Below are positions 21,472 through 31,997 of a DNA stretch of 64,000 nucleotides, piece after piece. Made by a program: the position numbers and the translations under genes. Source of the DNA: Ampelomyces quisqualis (lineage: Eukaryota; Ascomycota; Dothideomycetes; Pleosporales; Phaeosphaeriaceae); the NCBI GenBank assembly GCA_018398575.1, contig JAGTXZ010000021.1, positions 682,001 through 746,000 on the forward strand, read 5' to 3'. A model generated the notes under the pieces. It saw nothing but the letters and a program-made list of their open reading frames with translations. It ran no database searches and was not told the origin of the DNA. How positions within the stretch are numbered: the first letter of the stretch is position 1; each line of letters opens with the position of its first letter.

Positions 21472-23355
21472 ATGAGCCCATCAAATCACTTGAACCTCTA
21501 CTCCGGGCCAAACGCCATTCAGCAATACTTCGACCCCGAAATCCATCCCCCACTACCACTTGTTGAGATACCGCAGACGCTAAACCCATTTTATGAAGAT
21601 GGCGTCAGGATATTTGCCAAGATGATGTCCATGCATCCGGCGAACAATGTAAAGATAATGCCAGGTAGGGTGTTGATGTCCTTGCAGTAAGGTATTGTGA
21701 ACTCACAAAATGTACAGCAATGAACATGCTCGAGAAAAACGTCAAACCCGGAGAGACGGGGACTGTAGTGGAGTACTCGTCTGGATCCACTGTTATATCA
21801 TTAGCATTGGCTTCGCGTGTGTATCATGGTATACGGGATGTCCGAGCTTTCCTATCAAACAAGACTACATCGCCGAAGCTGAGGCTAATGCAATTTTTCG
21901 GCCTCGATATGTGAGTATCCTCACACCTGATCATTGACCCTGCGCTGAGGCAGCGAAGTACACTATTTGGAGGTCCTTCACAACCAGAGCCGCTTGATGG
22001 ACGAGGAGGAATCCATCGCGCACGAGTGCTTGGACAAGAGAACGAAAAGTTTTTAAACCCAAATCAATACGAAAATGATGGGGTAATGAAATATTCTCAA
22101 AGAACCTCAAGAACTGACGACGCTGACGGCCACTAGAACTGGCAATCGCACGTTAGGTGGACTGGGCCGCAAATCCACAAACAACTTCCCGGGATCAATC
22201 TACTGTGCGCCGGTATGGGTACATCGGGTACAATGACAGGACTAGGACAGTATTTCAAAGGTGCTAAGCCTTCTGTAACGCGACTAGGGTAGGTGGCTTG
22301 GCAGACTAGGACGCAGTCATACTAACAATCAATACAGGGTGTGTACTGCTGCTGGCGACCGAGTGCCGGGGCCTAGATCATTCGCCCTGCTTGCTCCTGT
22401 CGAATTCCCGTGGCGTGATTCGGTGGATGCTATCGAGGAAGTGGGCTCTGAAGATTCGTTCAGTCTTTCCTTACGCATGTGTCGCGAAGGCCTCATTTGT
22501 GGACCATCGTCGGGGTTTAACCTTCAAGGTGAGTATGCTAGGCATTTTTGCAGTGAAGTACTAACACACTAAGGCTTACTGAATTACCTGGGAAAACGGA
22601 AGGCTGCTGGCAACCTTTCGGAACTTGCTGGCCCAAATGGTATCCTAAATTGTGTCTTCATCTGTTGCGATCTACCGTACCAGTATATCGATGAGTACTT
22701 TCATAAAGTCAGCAGCGACGAATTTCACCCTATCAAAAACCATGTAAGTAAAAGGACTTGGACTGCACTTACACTGATGATGCTAACGAGGGATCAGAAA
22801 CTCGCTGCAGTAGATCTCTATCGATACGATGAGGCATGGGAGCTTGAACCGACGGAAGCCATTGCGCGGTTTGCAGAAAACGACCCTACCAAACCGAGCG
22901 CTGTTCTCATCGATTTGCGCAAGCCTGATGATTTCATCGCGTCGAACGTCCCAGGATCTTACAATCTACCGCTACAAAGCATGAATGCCTCCACGCCGAG
23001 CCCTTTCTTTGAAGCCGATGTGCTGGAGCGACAATGGATGGAGGTCGACAGCATGCTTTCGGCAAACACGATTAGCGCATACGACCTTGCTTGCAAGAAC
23101 GTCGGAGTCATCTGCTATAAGGGGGATACCGCTCGGGTCGCAACAAGCATACTTCGAGCTAAAGGCATAACAGCGAGCAGTATCAAGGGTGGCTTTGGCG
23201 CTTTGACAGAACAACTGCCAGATCTTCAGATGAACGGCCGCGCATCGTTTCAGCAGTGGTCAGGTATTACGGGGGCGAAGAACCTTGACCTGAAAGCGGA
23301 TCTGATGTCGTCGAACATGGGCCCTCGGCATGAAGTCCTAGTCAACGCGCCCTAA
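21472..23355 (+). CDS. Fold-type II PLP enzyme (cysteine synthase/CBS-like) fused to a rhodanese domain
   Basis: The N-terminal domain belongs to the cysteine synthase/cystathionine beta-synthase superfamily; the C-terminal domain is rhodanese-like (sulfur transfer). Exons in frame: 21472-21664, 21718-21910, 21959 onward, then three or four more, the last beginning near 22799 (KLAAVDLYRYDEAWE). PLP-domain marks: NNVKIMPAMNML (candidate Schiff-base Lys), VEYSSGSTVISLA (substrate/PLP loop), MQFFGLD-ITLFGGPSQPEP, GMGTSGTMTGLGQYF (phosphate-binding glycines) and CGPSSGFNLQ. Rhodanese marks: VLIDLRKPDDFIASNVPGSYNLP and the loop VICYKGDTARVAT with the candidate catalytic Cys at 23113-23115. I recall similar fusions in other Pezizomycotina, so the architecture itself is probably not unique. 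No heme-binding or CBS regulatory domain is seen. Likely cytosolic sulfur metabolism; the substrate is unknown. Confidence 0.88.
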
Positions 23356-23898
23356 AGTGTGACCAAGTTGCAGAGGTGTACAGAGTAAGCTGCATCATGA
23401 AAAGCCGTCTCCCAAGCCTGACGATTTCGGCTCATGAGACCAGGAAAAAAAATGTGAAGAATGAGTGGCCAGACAAAAGCATGTAACATTCTTTAATCTC
23501 GGGTGATTCAATCGCTGAATAAGCGTGGTGCTGCCCCTGAAAAGCCGTGAAGCGCCGCCAATCGGCATTCCTTACCGAGCTGGTGAGGTCGTCAGTTCAA
23601 AGTGCGCAAATGATATACTGCGGCACAACGAGGCTCACCATCATCATGATTACCTGAACATGCATCGGTGATGTGTTGCTGTATCCAATTGTGCAATTCG
23701 AAAATTGCACAAATGTTTCCAGCAAAAAATGCATTTCGGACTTGGTGTGCAGACCCCGGATGCGTTGAGGTACCACCACAAGGCGTTGTATAAGAGGACC
23801 TTGAGCCCCGTGGACTCTGTTCGATAGCAACACCCCCCAGAATTTCGCGGCTGCAGAACGTGATTACTTCTTCACGCACCGTTGTATCACATCCAAAT
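23356..23898. other. Intergenic between PLP-rhodanese and SDR genes
   Basis: About 540 bp with no supportable gene. It must contain the terminator of the upstream gene and the promoter of the SDR gene, which has the same orientation. Confidence 0.4.
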
Positions 23899-24749
23899 AT
23901 GTCAGCCATAGCAAAAGAGATTATCCTAGTCACAGGCGGTATCTCGGCACTTCTCTAAAACTGCAGGCACTATACTTACACTTGACAGCGAACAGTGGTA
24001 TCGGTTTCGAGATCGCACACCAGTTCCTTGCGCGAGGCACCTACCATGTTTATCTGAGCGCGCGCTCGTCTCAGAAAGGCCATGCGGCGCTTCAGGACTT
24101 GCAATCTCGCAAGCTGCCAGGAACAATCGAGTTTCTTGCTCTCGATGTCCAGTCAGACGAGCATATCGCTGATGCTGCAGCTCACATTACCAAGTCGCAC
24201 GGTAGACTGGACGTTCTGGTCAACAATGCTGCAGTGGCCTTCACTACTAAGGGCACGGAGCGCGAACGCCTGCAAGAGTCATTCAATATCAATGCGACAG
24301 GACCTTACTTGCTCACAAAGGCGATGATACCACTATTGCGGAAATCTACCAACCCGCGTATCATAAACATATCCTCTGGTGCTGGATCGCTCGGCAGGCG
24401 GCTATTTGTTGAATCGCCAATGTACAAAATTCAAGCAATACCATATCGAGCCTCGAAGATCGCTTTCAACATGATCACAGCATGCCTGCACGTCGAGTAC
24501 GGGCTAGGTGTTGAGCAGACGGACGGTGACAAGGCGGAGGGCGAGGCTGAAACATCGGGGAAGAAGAATTTCAAGGTCTTTGCTTATGATCCTGGGTTCA
24601 CGGTCAGCAATCTTAGTTCCCACAACAAAGCGGAATTCGGCGCTAGATCTGCGGAAGATACAGTGAAGAGCATCATGGACGTTGTGGATGGGAAGAGAGA
24701 TGGGGAAGTTGGGCGGTTCATCCATAATACCGGAGAGTATCCGTGGTAA
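23899..24749 (+). CDS. Short-chain dehydrogenase/reductase (carbonyl-reductase type)
   Basis: An NAD(P)-dependent oxidoreductase. Exon 1 (23899-23938) encodes MSAIAKEIILVTG; a 50-bp intron (gtatct...gacag) joins to exon 2 (23989-24749) restoring the Rossmann motif TGANSGIG (residues 12-19). Also visible: the Ala-Arg after strand 2 (LSARS), LDVLVNNAA, the active-site Ser region NISSGAGS, the catalytic YRASK (Tyr166, Lys170), and the YDPGFTVSNLS segment after strand 6. Length is about 266 residues, normal for the classical family. No signal peptide is seen. It follows the PLP-rhodanese gene in the same orientation, so a joint pathway is possible. The substrate cannot be read from the sequence. 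Confidence 0.92.
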
Positions 24750-25372
24750 TTATACCGCCAATACATTGTGTTATCGTGCAAAATATAGCAGTATTGTAGA
24801 CTGGTGGATTTTGGTTACAATATAGTCGATCACGTGCCCCGCTAGGAATTAATCGTGATCCCCGAAGTTGATCTTTTGACTTACATCATCTCGGCTGTAC
24901 GTAGACGGATGATAGGCCGGAGGGACAATAGCCGGAGTATGCAGTTGAGGATCACGGAGTCGTACAAGTACAGACAATGTGGCTGAGATGGAAGAAGCAT
25001 TAATAAGTAGTTTGTACCCTCTCATTCGCCCAATAACGATTACAACACGATAGCGAAATTAGCACGTGTAGGAGGGCTGTGTTGCTAAGTATGAAGACAA
25101 GGCAGCGAAGGATGCGGCAGTGCTCGGTTTGAAGAAGGAAACCTCGACGAATCGTGAAGCAAGCTGTGGACGAATAAAGACTTGGAGCTAGGCCTGGTTT
25201 ACGCAGCTTTGGCATTTGCGGGCGCCTTAGCACGCCATTGGCTCATCAAGGTATTTACCAAACGGGAGTGACTCGCGATAGTCTTGTGTAGTGTGATCAT
25301 CTCGGCACGTGGTCTGTACACAAAAAAGTACGACTTGAGAAATTTGCAAACGTTCAATCTAAAGTCCGCCAA
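24750..25372. other. Intergenic, convergent 3' ends
   Basis: About 620 bp between the 3' end of the SDR gene and the 3' end of the rhamnogalacturonan lyase gene, which converge. I see no gene here. Confidence 0.4.
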
Positions 25373-27331
25373 TTACTTGATCTCAAGCCTCATAGCATCA
25401 TACTGCAGGTACACGCTTTCTGGTAATTCTGCATCTTCGGGAGCAGTCGCGCGTGCAGGGATGCTGAGCACAAACTCATTGCCCTCTGCTTTGAGATTAC
25501 TCGCTGGGAAAGTGAACTTATGCCCCGTGGTATAGCACGTCGCCGCGCTTCTTACTGCACAACTGCTACTATGCTTACTCGGTATCACCCATGTCTCGAG
25601 CTGCTTGCCGTTAACAACTACAGTGTATGGCAGGTCGTTCCAAGCCTTGCCCGCGGCGGCATTGTCGTTGTTACCTGCCGAAGTCTTCACTCCCGCGAGC
25701 TGCACCGTGAAGGTCGCCTGCGATTTGTTCGTAATGTGGTCCTTTGTGAGGTCGAATGTCAGGGTCCAATTGTTGACATTTGTGTAATACGGATCCTTTC
25801 GCAGGTAGTTCGCCTTGCCACCAAAGACACTCCAGTGCACGTAGTTCAAATCATGATGTGAAGAGTTGCCGACGTGATATTTGACGCCGTTGGGGAAGTC
25901 CTTGACAAAGTCATGGACAGCCCAGTAGAGACGGTATTGACGTGGCTGTAGAGGTTTTGTGGTGTCTTTCTCGTTGCCGTGACGAAATTCGCCGCTGCTC
26001 TTGTCCGGCGTACCAATGCGCCAGATTTCAATTCCTGCGGACTCAGCAGCCCAACTAGCGGTGATAGTGGCAACTGATCCAGCCTGGACCGTAACTCCAT
26101 CTTGCTCATATTGACCGAAGACACCGTCTGCGTACACGGTTAAACGATAAGTGCCAGCCTTGACTGAAGGAATCGTCACACTACCGGAGCTTGAAACATC
26201 GGCCCAGTATTGATACGCTTTGTAGTCTTTGTCATTGTCCTGGAAGTCAGATCCGCTAAGGGCCAGTACAGCAAGAGCGCGAGTCGCGCCCTTCGGGAGC
26301 GATACGGTTGCCTTCACGATTCCACGACCAGATGAAGGCACGTAATGAGGAACATGTTGAGCTATACTGTCGTAGAATTTTGTCCAGTCTGTGGTAGAAA
26401 GTTTCATGGCGTCGCTGCGAAGGGTTTGCAGTGAGGTACCCTTAGCACCCTTGTTGAAGTAGTACACCTGGGGCCCAAAGGTACGATCATACCCGTTCAC
26501 AAGCTCTGGAACACCGTTGCCATGGTGGTTGGATATCATGTAATTATACACGATTCCGTCCACTGTGAGGTCGGAGTGGGTGGGTCCATTGTAGTAAGTG
26601 TCCTTCGTGTTCATGACCAGCCACGCCCCATAGGACAACCCATCTCCACTCTTGCTGCCATCACCAAACATACCGTGCACTGTTTGATCCCGCCACTCTT
26701 CAGAAAACATGTATTTCGTGAAGTAGTCGGACATCTGTTCCGTGTACAAGTCGCCCTTCTTACCGCCCACATACCAAGACGCATCCTGCACGACAGGCGC
26801 GCCGGTTGTGTTAGGCAGCGGTGCATACATGTCGTCGCTGGAAGAAAGGTGGGTCCATACAGATTCAGATGGTCGGAACAATTGGCGCATCTCTCCCAAG
26901 TCACCACCACTTGGTACTTGAGCGTTGCTGTACTTTGCACGGGTGAATACGTGCATGCCCGTCTCCCCATCGCGTAGGAACCAGTATTGCTCCAGCGATA
27001 TGCCCGTACTTTCTTTCTGTTGGCTCATCACAGCACCAGCATATGAATTGTTGTCGCCATCGATGCCCTCCAACAATTTGTACGTGGCTCCCTTGCCTGG
27101 TGTCCAGAAACCGGTGTCGAGATGGCAGTCGAGGTATGGTCCGCGTCCGCTACCAAGAAGGTTTTGCCCGTCGAGAGACAGCTTAGAGATCGAGCCGGTT
27201 CCTTTGGCCACGGAGAAGGTAAGATGATCGTTCGAAACATTGATAGTAGCGCTGTCCTCGGAAGACCTAATTGCGGCAGATGCAAGCGACGCCCAGAAAG
27301 GGACCGCGAGAATACACTTGAGCGACGGCAT
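25373..27331 (-). CDS. Secreted rhamnogalacturonan lyase (polysaccharide lyase family 4)
   Basis: It cleaves the rhamnose-galacturonate backbone of pectin outside the cell by beta-elimination. A single exon of 652 residues, near the usual 650-700 for RglB-type enzymes. The signal peptide is MPSLKCILAVPFWASLASA. The N-terminal beta-sandwich domain shows SLDGQNLLGSGRGPYLDC, EQYWFLRDGETGMHVFTRAKY, MRQLFRP, DYFTKYMFSEEWRDQTVHGM and FGPQVYYFNKG. A fibronectin-III-like middle domain follows (about residues 335-430, TVSLPKGATRALAVLALSG...), then the C-terminal carbohydrate-binding-like domain (FRHGN, NYVHWSVFGGKAN, NWTLTFDL). Lys and His residues occur where the catalytic ones are expected, but I did not map them exactly. 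It points to plant-cell-wall use. It is intact and intronless. Confidence 0.95.
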   Translation of the reverse strand: MPSLKCILAVPFWASLASAAIRSSEDSATINVSNDHLTFSVAKGTGSISKLSLDGQNLLGSGRGPYLDCHLDTGFWTPGKGATYKLLEGIDGDNNSYAGAVMSQQKESTGISLEQYWFLRDGETGMHVFTRAKYSNAQVPSGGDLGEMRQLFRPSESVWTHLSSSDDMYAPLPNTTGAPVVQDASWYVGGKKGDLYTEQMSDYFTKYMFSEEWRDQTVHGMFGDGSKSGDGLSYGAWLVMNTKDTYYNGPTHSDLTVDGIVYNYMISNHHGNGVPELVNGYDRTFGPQVYYFNKGAKGTSLQTLRSDAMKLSTTDWTKFYDSIAQHVPHYVPSSGRGIVKATVSLPKGATRALAVLALSGSDFQDNDKDYKAYQYWADVSSSGSVTIPSVKAGTYRLTVYADGVFGQYEQDGVTVQAGSVATITASWAAESAGIEIWRIGTPDKSSGEFRHGNEKDTTKPLQPRQYRLYWAVHDFVKDFPNGVKYHVGNSSHHDLNYVHWSVFGGKANYLRKDPYYTNVNNWTLTFDLTKDHITNKSQATFTVQLAGVKTSAGNNDNAAAGKAWNDLPYTVVVNGKQLETWVIPSKHSSSCAVRSAATCYTTGHKFTFPASNLKAEGNEFVLSIPARATAPEDAELPESVYLQYDAMRLEIK

Positions 27332-30300
27332 GGTGCATGAGCGTTTGCTATAGCCAGGTAACTCCAGTAGGAGTCTTAACTTTATACCCCTGAGCAGGAC
27401 TGCTAGAACACACTGGATTTCGGTGTATTGGTCTCGATTGTGCTATACATGAGCTGCTTGCGAGTCGTCTTGCATGAAGAGAGCGATCAAACTTTGCCAT
27501 TCCTGGTGGTGGCGAGTGATCGTCAATTAACCAGAGCCCATACGGAGTACTGGGTGATCTGTCCAGCGATCGGTTCTCTTTGCACCGAACAACAGCGGCC
27601 ACATCTGAGAAAACCCGGTGTTAAATGGGACGGAGAATCTGGGGGAAATTGATCCGTGAAGGATGCATTTTCCCGAAATGCGGAGGATGTCTCAGTTCGC
27701 CTCCCTTGACAGACGAACAAGAGTGATGCCTGTAATTCCTCTTACATAGTATGTATGTTCTCGATTAAGCCTACGTGTACGTTCGAGGCTAATCAAGGTC
27801 GTGACTGGGGATCCTACATTGCATTGCCGTGGGTCAATAGGCCGTCAGGAGTGTAAGGTGTTTTGATTACGATGTGGGGTGCGGGGAGATTGATAGGCTT
27901 CACAGATCTTGGAATGCAGATTGACTTTGGCAAGAAAGCTCGCACGGATGCGATGTGCCATCACGACTCAGTCAGTGTGATTACCTCAACATAATAAGAT
28001 CCAGTTTGAGACAAGTTAAACGTGATCGTTCGCAGGCGTCGCGTGCAACGCACTGCTAGCTCATTTCATCCAGTCAGTTTTATCTCATTGATCAGGCGCC
28101 CTGACTCGTTTTCGTGGCCTGTCACGTTCTTGTGTACATGGTCCGCTCACTTGATCACGCTTATGTAACCAGTCGCTGATTGGCCGAATCTCTGCGGAGC
28201 GTCGGATTTTGGTTTCAGACCACTACATCGCCAACATATTCTGTTAATTCGACTAGTCTGCAAGTATTTTTCAACTGATCATGATGCGCTGCTACTGCCT
28301 GGTACCGCATTAAGTTTTCCGAGCCATGCATACGTTGGCCAAAAGAGATGGAAGCGCACAAGAAGTACACCAAAGATGATAGTAAAAAAGAGGCTAGAAA
28401 AGGTGACAGATGGAAAAGACCTCTTGAGGCGTGGCATTGAAACAGAGCCACAAGTTGCTAGACTCTTTGCTGATTCGGCTTAGCGATGTCTTGAGGCAAA
28501 ACGATGATCGTGGGTTCACTTGCGCTGAAATGAACGTAAACAGCTGTATCCTCACCGTGGCAGGCAGCGAAATCTCAGAGACACTGCTCAGTGGGCCCGT
28601 TTACCACCTAATCTAGAATTCGGGTTGGATAGCCACACTGCGAGATGGGAACCACACCACATTCGCCAAAGAAGCTCAATATCACGTTTACTTCTATGAT
28701 TTAGCTTGTTATCATGACTGCGAATATACAAGAGCGTTTTCAAGGGGTATCCTCCAGTTCCCGGGTCCTTGCCGCGCATTAACATAACCTAACTAGTCTA
28801 TGCCTAGGTAGCTAGGTAGGTATATAGTAAGCGCTGTTTTAGCTCTATAAGGAGAAAAATTACGTGCAATTGCACTTTACTAGTAGCTAATACTATAGAA
28901 GCTCTATAACTTTAGAAGAACTAGCTGCTACTAGCTAGTCTACGCAACGTTGTAAACAGCTCCCTTAAAATCATTGAGAAATATGTGCAAGAAATTAATT
29001 AAAAGCTAGTAATCTTAGCGTGCAATTTACAGCTTAGCACTCTGAGCCAATAATAGTAACTGTAGATAAGCCTGATAAGGTAGTTAGTCTATGCAATAGT
29101 ACTACAGAGCCTGTGCTACAGTACTACAGCTACAGAGCGTAGTTGTATCCTAGATGTTACTACTGTAAGTAGTTCACTCAAAAGTAATTAGCAACGTAGT
29201 CCGATTGGATGATCTGTAACGTAGTACTTACTGCTCCCAGCCCAGCGATGCTGTTTTCCATCTCCCATGACCTTGCAAGCAGCAGAATCGCCAACCATAG
29301 TAGTTGAGTCAGCATTTTGCATTCGACAGCATTCCTAACAACTAAAAATTCCTGGTTAATGACTCTTCAAAACCTTACGTCCATTCTGCGAAAACGCTCC
29401 TTTGGCCCTCATTATGTAGAACAGCGCGTTCCGTGGCTGTCGCGACATATGCCTTTGAATGTCGGGGTACTTGCTATACTTGTCTCCTTTCACACCCTAC
29501 TGATATTGGAAATCAACTTCCGATGCCAGGAGTCGCGATCATCATGGTTGCAATCATCATGCCCGTTTCCATGATTCCTCTTGAAAGGGTTACGATTGGC
29601 ATGATTGCGGTTGTTTCGATGACGCTCATGACTACCGAAGCGTTTGGCTTGGAGGAAAGGATCGGTTTCGTGAGCGCCGTTCCTTTGCAAGGCGCTGCGG
29701 TTCGTTTTCAGAGTCGTCGCGGAGGACTCTGATCACTCTGCAGTAGAACAAAACCAGAAAGATGTGCCAATCATGGTGGTGGTGTCGAGAACAATCATAA
29801 TTTCTGTGGAGTTTTCGATCATGTACTCGTTGTTATTGTTGTCGGAACCTTGTCTATGAAGAAGGAGGTTTTAGTAACTGTTTGGGTTGCAATGTAGGTT
29901 AGCGGAATAGTGATATCGATCGCGGTCGTAACTGGAAGGCCTCAAACACCCAACAAAACTCTAGGGATACGACTCGTGGATTACAGTATTGTAGCACGCT
30001 ATCATCCTTCTCGCACACTAGATGTATAAACAAAGTCGGCATCTCAGCGCGATGAAGGTCCTCTCAGACTCGAGGGAGAGGAAATCGATGCGTCGGACGC
30101 CGAGAGGACTGATTGTAGTGCAATTGCTTTTGAGAAGTAAATCAACGATATGACACGGCTTTGTGTCTTCCCAAAATTTACTCCAACAATCCTTCTCCCA
30201 AATCAATCCATGTAAACCCCCCCACCAACCCCCTATTCCATTCATCTGGGAGTATGAGGTAATGCGCTCTCCGTAAAAGGAAATGACCGAGACCAAAAAA

Positions 30301-30726
30301 ACTCAACAGGGGAAAAACGGCTACACATGTGACGTGGTGAGGACACAGACGAGGCGTAAAGGTGGACATACTCCAGCTAGCGTATTAACATCATGTGCTT
30401 GACGAGTTCACCATGATCATGCAACACCGAGAATGAGAGAGAGAGGGTCACATTCACCTGAAAGTATACAGCACGTGGAGACCACACATAGTTTTGAAGT
30501 GAGGGTCTATTGAAGCATGACAAGCGCACGCAAGACTAGACTGTAGGTATCGCCAAAAAATAAAAGCCCGTAGACGCCAAGGTTTCGGAACCCCATAGAC
30601 CACGTGTAGACGTTGACGACGTAAGAGAGAGAAAAGGTGCCACGGACCAGGGCAACGCCGACAAGGGAATCAAGTATCAAAGAAGAAAGAGTATCCAATG
30701 GACCAAGGGAAGTAATGGAAGGAGGC
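27332..30726. other. Gene-poor segment with degenerate repeat
   Basis: About 3.4 kb without a supportable gene. It contains a TACGGAGTA word at 27541-27549, a TA-rich degraded region at 28790-29290 (listed separately) and short frames rich in Asn/His/Arg on the minus strand at 29490-29690, arising from repeats of atgattg/atcatg words. These do not resemble a known protein. Confidence 0.5.
28790..29290 (+). repeat. TA-rich degraded repeat region with diverged repeat copy B
   Basis: The stretch 28790-29110 is dense in ctag, tagc and tata words (for example tagctaggtaggtatatag), unlike the coding neighbours. Positions 29112-29178 align with 14815-14882. A partial internal duplication of the motif agtactacag-agc is seen at 29097-29140. 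No ORF or terminal repeat remains. This fits a transposon relic after repeat-induced point mutation. Confidence 0.55.
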
Positions 30727-31997
30727 TTATAATGTGGCATCGATGGGTGTGGACTCTTGGATGGTCGCAGACTCGACGGCGACAAAAGGGGCCTCAACCA
30801 CAGGCTCAGTAACAGCAGCTTCCGCGACAGGTGTGTCCTGGGTCTCCTGCTCAACATGCACAGCAACAACCTCAGGCTCCTCATGCTTCTTCTCCTCTGG
30901 TGCCTCAGAGCTAAAGTCACATTCTTTTGATAAACTCGACGGCTTCTCAATGCCCACATCAACAGTAACATATGTGCTAGCGTCACATCCCTCGGCATAG
31001 AACTCTGACGGCTGCAAGTCACCCAGCGGGCGACGGTCCTCGTCCATGGCATCTTGCACGAACTTGCGAAGGCGAGGACGCTTGACGGGCTCTGCCATCT
31101 TCACCTCGACTTCTGACTCTGTCGAAGAGTGCAGGCGAGGCTGCGAGAGGAGGAAGTCAGGAGGTGGGATGTTCTCCTTGCCGCGCTCTTCGTTGCGCTG
31201 CTTGGTGGTCATGTCGTCATCGGAAGAGATGTCGAGGACAGAGGCGGAGTGTTCCATCAAGTTGGCGGCTTCTTGTTCTGGTGTGTCCTCGTGAATCTCA
31301 AAGAACCAGCCCTTAGGCATGGATTCGTCGAGTGCTGAGGCAACGGGCGCAGGTGGTGCGGTGACTGGGGTAGATGTGACGGTGGACTTGGGGGTGTAGC
31401 CAGCTATGGTACCGGAGATTGCGGCATCGATGCTGAATGGGACTGATGGACTGCTCGAATTGAAGGCAGGTGGGTCGACACGGCGGAATGGTGACGATGA
31501 AGCACGGCGCTTGGAAATAGCGCTGATGCGGTTGTGCTTTGGCGACCCACGGCTCTTGTGGATTGGTGTTGATCGGGCGCTTGAAGGAGTGGGGATCTTG
31601 CAGGTAGACGTGATGGAAGGCGTGGCATTGGGCGAGACACTCTTGACAGGCGACGTAACCAGGCTGAACTTGGAAGGCTTGACCAAGTCGCAGTCGCGAG
31701 TGGAGCTGGTCTTGGACTTCTTGGTGGGTGACGCGAAGACTGAGGGATCCATGTTCTCGGAGTCGTTGTCTTCAAAGATGTCGGGAGCTCGCTGGCGCTT
31801 GCCGGTTGATTGGGTGGGGGTTGGCTTCATGGGCGAACCGAAGTGGGATGAGATGGCTTTTGAAGACACATTTAGAGCTGTACGAGAAGGCGATTGGAAG
31901 TGAGCTCCTTACCATTTTGCCTGTTCTTCGCGCTCTGAAGCAGCTGGAGACGCGAGTCGCCGAGCTCAGCAAAGGGCTGGCGCGTAATGGAAGCCAT
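30727..31997 (-). CDS. Conserved-type fungal nuclear protein with KEN box and CDK-like sites
   Basis: I do not recognise a named family. Two exons: 31913-31997 (MASITRQPFAELGDSRLQLL...) and 30727-31877, joined by a 35-bp intron (gtaagg...gtacag), giving 411 residues. The protein is polar, with many SP/TP sites (SPMKPTPTQ, ASPTKKSK, VTSPVKS, PTPSSARSTP) and basic stretches (KKSK, KRPRLRK) suiting nuclear localisation and Cdk phosphorylation. GKENIPPP holds a KEN box at about residues 262-264, and RRPLGDL about residues 310-313 fits a minimal RxxL destruction box. A compact block, MPKGWFFEIHEDTPEQE...VLDISSDDD, looks like its most structured part. Together these suggest a cell-cycle protein destroyed by APC/C; this is inference. 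Confidence 0.8.

Noticed and set aside
21472..23355. Calling the PLP-rhodanese gene a full cystathionine beta-synthase
   Set aside because: There is no heme-binding N-terminus or CBS-pair domain, and the C-terminal domain is clearly rhodanese-like.
18052..27331. A classical secondary-metabolite cluster
   Set aside because: No polyketide synthase, NRPS, terpene cyclase or prenyltransferase is present; only a tentative small group is proposed.
29433..29732. Hydrophobic plus-strand frame and Asn/His/Arg-rich minus-strand frame
   Set aside because: Both arise from local repeats of atgattg/atcatg-like words; an upstream stop and lack of homologous features argue against a gene.
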